NCBI RefSeq assembly: GCF_029360705.1
Contig: NZ_JARKMX010000004.1
Coordinates: forward strand, 496,001-560,000
Source of the DNA: Paraflavitalea pollutisoli
Lineage (GTDB): Bacteria > Bacteroidota > Bacteroidia > Chitinophagales > Chitinophagaceae
DNA length: 64,000 nucleotides
Direction of reading: 5' to 3'
In this document: positions 1-7,766 of the stretch, piece by piece
Numbering within the stretch: the first letter of the stretch is position 1
Layout of the letters: every line of letters begins with the position of its first letter
Notes under the pieces: generated by a model
Told to the model about the DNA's origin: nothing
The model's database searches: none
What the model saw: only the letters and a program-made list of their open reading frames with translations
Made by a program: the position numbers and the translations under genes

Positions 1-2392
1 AGGTGCGGAAGGCTCTACAAGGGTTAATATTGCCAGCAAGGTGGGCAACTCCTGGGCCAACAAGTTGCTGGAAGTTCAAAACCAGTTTGGTACCGGCTCT
101 TATGCCACCAACGGCGTTTTCAGCGATCTGAATTCGTACAGCTCATGGGGGCAAAAACTCACCTCAGCAGATACTTTGTACGATAATATCGGTGAATTCT
201 TTCAACACGGTATGGTGTATGATAACAGCGTAAATGTATCCGGCGGTTCTAAAAATGGCTCCTTCTTTTTATCAGGCTCTAATTTCGATCAAACTGGTAT
301 CGTGCCCGGTACAGGCTTTAAGAAAACTACTTTTCGCTTTAATGGCGAACAGAAATATGGGCGTTTAACCCTGAGTGCCAATGTAGCCTATTCCATTGCC
401 GACATCGATAGAACGTTGACGACTGCCGGGCTGTATGGAAGTGGTGTAGGCAGTATGCAGGCATTGTACAACTGGCCGTTAAAATTTGATATGAAGCGGT
501 ATGTCAACCAGGATGGAACGCAATACCGGCCTTATGCGGGAACGCTTGCATTAGAAGGCGATATTGACAACCCCTATTGGATCATCAATAAAGACAAGCT
601 GACCTCGCAAACGAAGCGCATCACAGGGGCGATCAATAGCAATTATAAAATAACCGACTGGTGGAATATTTCAGCGCGTTTGGGGTACGACCAGTACAGT
701 ACCAATGATTATACGTATGTCGCTCCCGGATCTGCGCTGTCTCCCATATACCAAAACGGACGCCTGAGCAAAGACATGATCAATTATACTTTCATCACAA
801 CGACCGTGATGAGTAATTTCCAAAAGAAATTCGGCGATTTTGATACGCACCTGATGCTGGGAACCACTTCAGAGAACACGCAGACAGCTGGCCAGAATCA
901 TTGGGGGTACAACTTTATTACTGCCGGCACCATCAGCTTTAATAATATTGCAACGACCAATAAATTCTTTACCGACAACACCACGAAAAAGCGTTTGGTG
1001 GGCGCCTATGGAGAAGCGGGTGTGTCTTACAAGGATATTGCCTATCTGACTGTGACCGGACGCAATGACTGGTCGTCTACGTTGCCGATAGAGAACAGGT
1101 CGTATTTTTATCCCTCTGTCAGTGGTTCTTTGGTTTTTACGGAATTGCTGCCGAAGAACAGTATTCTTTCCTTCGGTAAAGTGCGGGCAAGCTGGGCGCA
1201 GGTGGGTAAAGATGCCAACCCGTATGCCACGCTTACATACGTAAATCCTCCTTATACCATTGGCTCCTATACTGCGGTGGGTAACCAGTGGGCCGCTGGC
1301 AATCCTATTCTGTTACCCGAGATCCAGGATTCCTGGGAAGTAGGCGGAGAGGTGAGGTTGCTGAACGGACGTATTGGTTTGGATTATACCTATTACCACA
1401 GCCAGACAAAGAACCAGATTGCGCAACCACGTCTCGCACAATCTGGTGGGTTCATCTTCAGCTCCCTCAATACCGGCTCTGTCATCAACAAGGGTATGGA
1501 AATAGCGGTTACTGGTAAACCGATCGTAAACAGGGATTTTTCCTGGGAGGCAACATTGAACTTTTCTTACAACAGGGGCAGGCTGGGTGCGTTCCTTCCT
1601 GGTGTAGCCTATTTTTATCCTACCGATGCCCAGTTCGGAACTGTAAAAGCTGCTTCTATTCCCAATGGCGGTTATTTCCTTGGCCTGACCGGCCAGCCGT
1701 ATCTGCGTGAAGTAGATGCAAAAGGCGTTGAAATTCCCACCGGGCGCTACCAGGTAGATCCCACTACCGGATTGTATAAACTGAATACGCTGAACCCGGT
1801 GGTGGCGAATCGTGAACCGGATTTCATTGGTGGATTTAATAACAACTTCAGGTATAAGAATCTGTCCTTCTCTTTTCTGCTGGACATCCGCAAGGGCGGG
1901 GATGTATTTAATGGTTCCGAATATGCGTTGGTGTTAAATGGGTTAAGCAAATTAACGTTGCTGAACGACAGGCAATCGGTGACAGTTTCCGGGGTTAACA
2001 GCTCAACGGGTGCGGAATTTACGCAAACCTATGAAGCCGGTAAGACCTATACCATTGGAACTACACAGGTAGACGGCAAGGCAATGATCCAGCGCTATTG
2101 GGCCAACTACGCAGCCAACTCCTATAACTTCCTTAATTCCGTGAATTGGTTAAAGCTGCGTTCGGCATCGGTCACCTACGACTTTACCAGTATGTTGAAG
2201 GGGCAAAAGATCATCAAAGGACTCAGCGTATCGGCCATCGGAACCAATCTGGCTACATTGACCAACTATAAAGGAATGGATCCCGAAGTAAGCGCCGCAG
2301 GTGGCACAGGAGGTTCGGGCTCTACGGGTATCGACTACCTGGGCGTGCCTGCAGTAGCCAGTTTCACATTCGGGGTAAATCTTTCTTTTTAA
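1..2392 (+). CDS. SusC/RagA-like TonB-dependent outer-membrane receptor (5' truncated)
   Basis: This is the C-terminal part of a SusC-family TonB-dependent transporter, which imports oligosaccharides or other large nutrients across the outer membrane. The reading frame is open from base 2, so the gene starts before the window, and the first in-frame GTG at 41 is not a real start. About 797 residues are visible. They begin in the plug/early-barrel region and continue through long aromatic beta-strand segments to a C-terminus ending in Phe (FTFGVNLSF), the usual outer-membrane barrel insertion signal. A SusD partner follows after 19 bases, so the two form one transcription unit. The substrate cannot be told because no enzymes are visible beside the pair. 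Confidence 0.95.
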   Translation, partial: GAEGSTRVNIASKVGNSWANKLLEVQNQFGTGSYATNGVFSDLNSYSSWGQKLTSADTLYDNIGEFFQHGMVYDNSVNVSGGSKNGSFFLSGSNFDQTGIVPGTGFKKTTFRFNGEQKYGRLTLSANVAYSIADIDRTLTTAGLYGSGVGSMQALYNWPLKFDMKRYVNQDGTQYRPYAGTLALEGDIDNPYWIINKDKLTSQTKRITGAINSNYKITDWWNISARLGYDQYSTNDYTYVAPGSALSPIYQNGRLSKDMINYTFITTTVMSNFQKKFGDFDTHLMLGTTSENTQTAGQNHWGYNFITAGTISFNNIATTNKFFTDNTTKKRLVGAYGEAGVSYKDIAYLTVTGRNDWSSTLPIENRSYFYPSVSGSLVFTELLPKNSILSFGKVRASWAQVGKDANPYATLTYVNPPYTIGSYTAVGNQWAAGNPILLPEIQDSWEVGGEVRLLNGRIGLDYTYYHSQTKNQIAQPRLAQSGGFIFSSLNTGSVINKGMEIAVTGKPIVNRDFSWEATLNFSYNRGRLGAFLPGVAYFYPTDAQFGTVKAASIPNGGYFLGLTGQPYLREVDAKGVEIPTGRYQVDPTTGLYKLNTLNPVVANREPDFIGGFNNNFRYKNLSFSFLLDIRKGGDVFNGSEYALVLNGLSKLTLLNDRQSVTVSGVNSSTGAEFTQTYEAGKTYTIGTTQVDGKAMIQRYWANYAANSYNFLNSVNWLKLRSASVTYDFTSMLKGQKIIKGLSVSAIGTNLATLTNYKGMDPEVSAAGGTGGSGSTGIDYLGVPAVASFTFGVNLSF

Positions 2393-2411
2393 ATCATTAC
2401 AAAAACAGGTT

Positions 2412-4403
2412 ATGAATAAATTCAAATATATCATACTCGGTTGCATACTGGTATTGGGAACGGCATCCTGTAAAAAGTGGTTGGATGTAAATACCGATCC
2501 TGACAATCCGAATAACCAAAGCGTACTGGTTCAAAACAGGCTTCCCTGGATCGAACATTTTTATATGTATTCTGCGGGAGTAGCCAATTTCCGTACATCC
2601 TGCCAGTCGGGCGTTTATTATGCCATTGCTGCGGCTCAAAACACCTTTTCCACCACCTGGCAATGCTCCAACGCCAATTCTACCACGCCTTACCAATCGT
2701 GGTTTGTAGCTACCTCTTCCAATATCGTTGATATGTATAACACAGCCCAGAAACAAGGAGCCTATCATTATATGGCGGCGGCTGATGTATTCCATGCATT
2801 GGGGTATATGCAAATGTTGGATCTCTATGGCGAAATGCCTTACATCGAGTCGGCTACCGGCAATCCGAGCCCAAAGCCTGATGACGGTAAAACTATCTAC
2901 AAGGGCTGCATGGACAAGTTGAACGAAGCCATCAGTCTGTTCGGTAAAACACAGGAAGCCGGAGCCCCGGCGCTGTCCATCGGTGATATGATTAACAAGG
3001 GCGATGTAGACAAATGGACAAAGTTATGCTGGGGATTGAAAGCCCGGTACATGCTGAAGTTGTCGAAAAAAGCAGACCTGTACAATGCCGATTCAATACT
3101 ATACTGTTTGTCGAAAGGTCCACAAAGCATTAGCGACAACGTAACAGAGCCAGGCCTCAACAACAGCACGGTCACCGATTACCTGATAGGTGATCCGGTG
3201 GTAACAAACGGCAACTGGAATTATGCGGCGTATGGCAACAATCAACGTATTTCCCAATTCCATTACAACCTGTTGACCAATATGCGTAATGCAGGGATAA
3301 CCGACCCACGCATGACTAAAATTGTGCCGGCTTACATGTCGAATGTTAAGCTGGATGGTAGCGGAAAGGTTAGTTCTTTCACCTGGAAACGTTCCATCGG
3401 CGTCGATTCTTATGGACCTGCCACCCGCTTGTTGAAAGGTGGTGCTACTTCCATTGCAACACCAACGTTTGCTGCTGCCAATACGAATATTAAATATACC
3501 ATCGCCGATGCCACAGAACGGGCTAATTTCATAGCTGCTATCACCGCAGCACAGAAGATCTTTACTGTTAACGGAAGCGATGTTACGGTAACCTATACGG
3601 CTGGTTCCATGTTTGTCAATAATACCAATTATCTGAATGCCGGCGATACGGTGTTTGTCAGTTTGCGTAGTAACTCCCTGCCTACATCAGGCATAGCCAC
3701 GCAGGTTGCTACCGATGTCAACTGGTATGTTAATACAGCAGCCTATGGTGCGGGTGTGGTCGGTTCTACCGGATCGTTTCAGATCCATCCTGTGTCCGAT
3801 TTTGAGATACTGACGTACCATGAAATGTGTTTCATTAAAGCAGAGGTGTATTTACGGAAAAATGACCCTGCGAATGCTTACACCGCCTATAAAGCAGGTA
3901 TTCAGGCCCATTTGGATATGATGCAAACGAAGCTGACCGAGTGGCGGGGATCGTACGGTGCCACCAATCCCGATATGCAGCCTATGAATCCGGCAGACAT
4001 CACTACCTATCTGGCAAGCGATGCAGTTAGCCAGGGGGCGGGAAACTTGACGATGCAGGACATCATGTTGCAAAAATTCATTGCCATGGGGTGCAGTATT
4101 GAAAACTGGAATGATATGCGCCGGTTTAATTTCAGCGCCGGTAATGTAGGTGGTTTTGGCGTTGTTTATCCCGGGTACGACAGAGGGCCATTGTTTACAG
4201 GCACAGCACAATTAACAGGCACCACTAAAGCGGACCCCAGGTATTGGATGCGTCGTTGGATGTTGCCGCCCACGTATGAAATCAATTACAACTCGGTAAA
4301 TACATTGGCCTTAAATCCGCATGCCGCAGATCCGAACATTTGGTCGATGCCTATCTGGTGGGATTGTGCAACGGATGATGAATATTATGGATACCTTAAA
4401 TAA
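2412..4403 (+). CDS. SusD/RagB-like nutrient-binding outer-membrane lipoprotein
   Basis: This 663-residue lipoprotein is the SusD partner of the preceding SusC and would form the surface lid that captures substrate. The N-terminus is a lipoprotein signal with lipobox LGTASC followed by KKWLDVNTDPDNP, a typical SusD start. The body is rich in Trp and Tyr and contains helical, TPR-like stretches (for example around residues 470-500, EMCFIKAEVYLRK), and it ends with the characteristic RMWMLPPTYEINYN-like region (here RRWMLPPTYEINYN). It is longer than many SusD proteins (about 500-600 residues) and carries a Thr/Ala-rich insert around residues 340-450. A strong hairpin terminator follows, so the operon ends here. 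Confidence 0.93.
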   Translation: MNKFKYIILGCILVLGTASCKKWLDVNTDPDNPNNQSVLVQNRLPWIEHFYMYSAGVANFRTSCQSGVYYAIAAAQNTFSTTWQCSNANSTTPYQSWFVATSSNIVDMYNTAQKQGAYHYMAAADVFHALGYMQMLDLYGEMPYIESATGNPSPKPDDGKTIYKGCMDKLNEAISLFGKTQEAGAPALSIGDMINKGDVDKWTKLCWGLKARYMLKLSKKADLYNADSILYCLSKGPQSISDNVTEPGLNNSTVTDYLIGDPVVTNGNWNYAAYGNNQRISQFHYNLLTNMRNAGITDPRMTKIVPAYMSNVKLDGSGKVSSFTWKRSIGVDSYGPATRLLKGGATSIATPTFAAANTNIKYTIADATERANFIAAITAAQKIFTVNGSDVTVTYTAGSMFVNNTNYLNAGDTVFVSLRSNSLPTSGIATQVATDVNWYVNTAAYGAGVVGSTGSFQIHPVSDFEILTYHEMCFIKAEVYLRKNDPANAYTAYKAGIQAHLDMMQTKLTEWRGSYGATNPDMQPMNPADITTYLASDAVSQGAGNLTMQDIMLQKFIAMGCSIENWNDMRRFNFSAGNVGGFGVVYPGYDRGPLFTGTAQLTGTTKADPRYWMRRWMLPPTYEINYNSVNTLALNPHAADPNIWSMPIWWDCATDDEYYGYLK

Positions 4404-4455
4404 TATAGGAAAGATTGGTTGATTGGCTCAGGTGACCAATCGGTTATACTTACCT

Positions 4456-4504
4456 AAAAGAGACTGTCTCATGCACTGCACAAAGTGAGCAGTCTCTTTT
4501 TATT
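4456..4504 (+). terminator. Rho-independent terminator of the first SusC/SusD operon
   Basis: A perfect 11-bp inverted repeat (aaaagagactg at 4456-4466, cagtctctttt at 4490-4500), with extra inner pairing ctca/tgag, is followed by a T-rich run. It lies 53 bases after the SusD stop codon. Confidence 0.8.
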
Positions 4505-4642
4505 TGAGAAGGACAATTCTATAGTGGTTAGTTGGCATGAGGTCGCATTTATAAGCTTACTCCTCGAGAGAGCGCCTCATTTTTGAGCAGCGTTGCTGCA
4601 TTTTCCGATTGTTTTTTTGTTTTTTTATATTACTCAACAAAT

Positions 4643-6499
4643 TTAATCCGGAAGTTGAATCTGGTATAGATTCTCAAAATACGCATCCAATTTTCTTGGA
4701 TCTTTTTCAGACAGTATATAAATCGTCTGTTTTTTTGTAAAATTGAAGATGCCGAAATCTTTAAGATAGTTTCTTGATAAAGAGTAGTAGCCTGATCCAT
4801 AAGACCGGCTAGTGTTTGAAATATAAAACCAGAATATTCTTGAAGAAAACAGTTTTTTCAAAACCAATAACTCTTTTTTATTAGCTCCGATAGCAGCCAT
4901 TCCATTGTAAAAAAGTAGATCAGGATCTGCGTTATAAACAAAGTTGGGTGTCTGTGGTGTGATGTGAGGAAAAAAAAGCTTGTGTCGAAGTTTTTCTAGT
5001 GATTGGTTACGCCCATATATAAACCAGGGAGTGTATTTTTCACCTTTGCCTTTATCACGGGTAGCTAATATTTTCTTTTTTTGATTTAAATAATTGAAGG
5101 CATTGGGGTATTTTTTTTTCAATACTGACAGCGATATTGGTACCGCCTTTTCTTCAATATATTCGTAAGGAAATATTATCTTTTCTTTTATTTTATTTAT
5201 TGTAGCTTCTGTAGTTAACAAATTAGTGTTTACTGCGTCCTTACAAATGTTTTTTTCAATAGGGTAAACAAAATCGCCGTCTTCTAAGTAATAATAACGT
5301 TTGTTTTGACTACTCGGATTGAATAAATAAACGTTATTCTTAAGCGTAGCTAGTCCATTCCTTGTCTTAAATTTTTTGTGAAAAGCAGTTCCAGTATTTT
5401 CAATGACCTTAATAAGTGCTTGATTGAGATTAAGGTTCCAGCCTTTCCATCCGTTCAAGTCTGCGTAGGGAAAATTAATATAGTTAATGGGAGTTTTTAA
5501 TTGCTCTAAATTCGTGCATCGAAAGTAAGAGATTGTGGACGAGTATTTCTTCTCCAAAAGACAAATACAAGTGTAAGTGGAGCGAGCCTTAAATAACTGT
5601 ATTTTATTAAAGTCAATGATAGAGAATTGATAAGAGTTTTCCCCAAAGTAATTTCGTATTGCGCGACCATTAACACTTTTGAAAAAAGTATTCATAGTAA
5701 TGTAACCCAACTTGCCAGTTGGTAATAAATTCTCCAGACCTATCTGAAAAAAAGGGATATAGAGATCAGGATGGCCAGTTTTTGAGACTTTCCAGTTGGG
5801 TAATAAAAGCCTTGATTGGTCATCTATATTTCTTGAACATACATAAGGAGGGTTGCCTACGATGACATCAAAACCCTGAAAGGAAGGGATCACATGTTTC
5901 CAATCAAATTCAAGAGTGTTGCCAGTATATAAGTTGAAAGAAAAGTGGGACTTGTCCTCTCCTGAAGATACTGCTAGCAATGTTAATAGCAATTGTGTTC
6001 TCGTTATGGAGTAGGGTTGTATGTCTAATCCATAAAGCTGTTCCGCAAAAATTGACGCATAGGTTTTGCTTGTAAGTTCTTTTAATCTTTTAGCAGCATC
6101 ATACAAAAAGCCACCACAACCGCAGGCAATATCTGCAATTCGGATAGTTGTATTTGGGGTGTCAGGGATAGTTTTGTCAATGATAAAATTTCTGATCAAG
6201 GAAGGTGTATACACTGCACCTGTGATTACACGGTCTTCAGGGGAAATCACAAACTCAAATAATTCGATCAGGTCTTCGATGGTGCAAGATACATTGTGCT
6301 TTTTCAGAAGTCCTAAAAACCAAACAAGGGTTTTATACTCCGTTTCCTCATCAGCTCTTATAATATATTTTAATAAAAACTCATTATATCTAACATTGAT
6401 CCTGTTTATATAAACAAATGCAGATACAATTACTCGATCAACATTATATGGTTCCGTAGAACAATTCTTTCTGAGTGCAAGCGCAATTTGTTTGTTCAT
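4643..6499 (-). CDS. N6-adenine DNA methyltransferase, Eco57I/TaqI-like
   Basis: This 618-residue protein is predicted to methylate adenine N6 in a specific DNA sequence using S-adenosylmethionine. Visible motifs are a motif X-like GAVYTPSLIRNFI (94-106), motif I IADIACGCGGFL (121-132), YGLDIQPYS (156-164) and the catalytic motif IV DVIVGNPPYV (211-220). The C-terminal half (about 350-600) resembles the target-recognition region of TaqI/Eco57I enzymes. I see no PD-(D/E)xK nuclease motif, so it may be methylase only, with cleavage supplied by the HNH gene upstream. Its ATG directly abuts the HNH stop codon (TAG then ATG, no spacing). The gene is strongly AT-rich compared with neighbouring regions (13 of 60 bases are G or C at 5161-5220), a sign of horizontal transfer. 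Confidence 0.88.
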   Translation of the reverse strand: MNKQIALALRKNCSTEPYNVDRVIVSAFVYINRINVRYNEFLLKYIIRADEETEYKTLVWFLGLLKKHNVSCTIEDLIELFEFVISPEDRVITGAVYTPSLIRNFIIDKTIPDTPNTTIRIADIACGCGGFLYDAAKRLKELTSKTYASIFAEQLYGLDIQPYSITRTQLLLTLLAVSSGEDKSHFSFNLYTGNTLEFDWKHVIPSFQGFDVIVGNPPYVCSRNIDDQSRLLLPNWKVSKTGHPDLYIPFFQIGLENLLPTGKLGYITMNTFFKSVNGRAIRNYFGENSYQFSIIDFNKIQLFKARSTYTCICLLEKKYSSTISYFRCTNLEQLKTPINYINFPYADLNGWKGWNLNLNQALIKVIENTGTAFHKKFKTRNGLATLKNNVYLFNPSSQNKRYYYLEDGDFVYPIEKNICKDAVNTNLLTTEATINKIKEKIIFPYEYIEEKAVPISLSVLKKKYPNAFNYLNQKKKILATRDKGKGEKYTPWFIYGRNQSLEKLRHKLFFPHITPQTPNFVYNADPDLLFYNGMAAIGANKKELLVLKKLFSSRIFWFYISNTSRSYGSGYYSLSRNYLKDFGIFNFTKKQTIYILSEKDPRKLDAYFENLYQIQLPD

Positions 6500-7123
6500 C
6501 TAATTATAAAAATCCATTAATTCACGATGATATTCGCAATAAGTGACAGCTAACTTCATTATTTTGAGCTGTACCTTTTTATACTCTTTGCTTTTTTTAT
6601 CCATTGTTTCGTTGATGGCTGTCAATTTTTCAATGAGTACGCGAAGCCTGTTAAGGTTATATAGTAGCTTGATGACATCCTGTCTTTCGTCAAACTTAAA
6701 TCCTTTTTGACACATCCATTTACCTAACGGTGTTTTCCACAAGATGGCTCCTTCTTTTGTGCGGTATAGATGGTCGTCCAGCTCTACGGAGCAAGGATCA
6801 ATAAAGCCTTCTTTGCCGTTGTGCGATACAGTCTCACTGGCGGAAGGCCATTGGGCTCTTTTAGCATTGTTGCAGTGTCGGCAAGAATATACCAGATTGC
6901 GGTAAGCCGTCAGGCTAATAGTGCCATGTAGCAACAAGAAATCCTTTGGGATAAAATGGTCTACTTCGAAAAAAGCATCTCTGAATCCGTCAAAACTGTC
7001 ACAATAGGCACAATGACGATTAAAATCCTGTTTAAGGTCTGCTTTGTGTTCTCGCCAGTTTTCTCCTGAAGGATTGCGGCTGGGGTTTAGTCGCCTGCAA
7101 GGGATTTTACCTCTTAGGGTCAT
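6500..7123 (-). CDS. HNH endonuclease
   Basis: This 207-residue protein has an HNH-type nuclease core: CAYC (38-41), FEVDHFIPKDF with the metal-binding or catalytic Asp-His (55-56), NLVYSCRHCNNAKR with a second CxxC pair (81, 84) and the following Asn residues (85-86). The four cysteines should form the zinc ribbon common in this superfamily. The fold resembles the HNH proteins associated with retrons and Septu (PtuB), but no SMC-like ATPase or reverse transcriptase is present. The C-terminal third is Lys-rich and helical. The start overlaps the response-regulator gene by 17 bp (7107-7123) and its stop abuts the methylase start, so it is translated as part of a four-gene operon. It is probably the effector nuclease. 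Confidence 0.85.
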   Translation of the reverse strand: MTLRGKIPCRRLNPSRNPSGENWREHKADLKQDFNRHCAYCDSFDGFRDAFFEVDHFIPKDFLLLHGTISLTAYRNLVYSCRHCNNAKRAQWPSASETVSHNGKEGFIDPCSVELDDHLYRTKEGAILWKTPLGKWMCQKGFKFDERQDVIKLLYNLNRLRVLIEKLTAINETMDKKSKEYKKVQLKIMKLAVTYCEYHRELMDFYN

Positions 7124-7766
7124 TCTTTTTTTGATTTTTAATCAGTTCTTCTAAAAAAGCCTCAGCTTCTTTTGTTGTCTCTGTAAGGGTTTCGATTTTG
7201 TCGATATTCAATAACTGCATAGGAGCCTCGGGAGCAGCGCGCTTATCCAGATTTTGTAACTCAAACTGCGCTACGGACAATGAATGCTTATCTTTAGCAT
7301 CAAGTCCTTTGGTCGCCGCTTTTTCCGACAATACTGCGATGAGATCTTTCCGTTCTTGAATATACCTTTGGTAAACGAGGATGTTTTTCCGGAGAATTTC
7401 CGTAAATCTGTCGATATTTTCTTTAAGGGTCATCTCCTTCTCATATACAATGTTTGGGTTGTCTACTTTTGGAAAAGCCTGTCCTTCTAAATTGGTGAAC
7501 ACAATTGTTGGAAAGCCTGGTTTGATCTTCTGGTATTCTCGTACTACCTCATCACCATTAAAATCAAGTATTCCCCTATCAGAAAGGAGGAAATCCACCA
7601 TTAAAAGGTCAATGTTGGAATTATAAACTTGGCTTAGTAGGTTATCTAATGTAACCCCCTTTTCAATTTTATACCCGATGACCTCAAAGTCTTTCTTTCG
7701 TAGTCGTCTTTCATATGTATCGACCTGATCTGCGTCTTCATCGATGAATCCAATTTTATATTTCAT
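7107..7766 (-). CDS. Receiver-domain response regulator without DNA-binding output domain
   Basis: This 219-residue protein is a CheY-like receiver followed by a charged helical tail. The start is placed at Met MKYKIGFIDEDAD (7766), because the 10 residues encoded upstream overlap the kinase gene and are not part of the fold. The acidic pocket is D9/E10/D11, the predicted phosphoacceptor is D58 in LLMVDFLLSD, the switch residue is T91 in IVFTN and the conserved Lys is K110 in VYEKEM, so all receiver residues are present. The last roughly 95 residues are Glu/Lys-rich and probably coiled-coil, and no helix-turn-helix or enzyme domain is visible. It overlaps the kinase gene by 11 bp (7756-7766) and the HNH gene by 17 bp. 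It probably relays phosphorylation to the nuclease or methylase through protein contact. Confidence 0.82.
   Translation of the reverse strand: MKYKIGFIDEDADQVDTYERRLRKKDFEVIGYKIEKGVTLDNLLSQVYNSNIDLLMVDFLLSDRGILDFNGDEVVREYQKIKPGFPTIVFTNLEGQAFPKVDNPNIVYEKEMTLKENIDRFTEILRKNILVYQRYIQERKDLIAVLSEKAATKGLDAKDKHSLSVAQFELQNLDKRAAPEAPMQLLNIDKIETLTETTKEAEAFLEELIKNQKKNDPKR

Noticed and set aside
4404-4642. Possible attachment-site repeat of the tRNA-Lys 3' end at the far side of the island
   Set aside because: The tRNA 3' sequence tgaacccgctgggactcga does not recur here and no integrase is encoded, so an att site is not supported.
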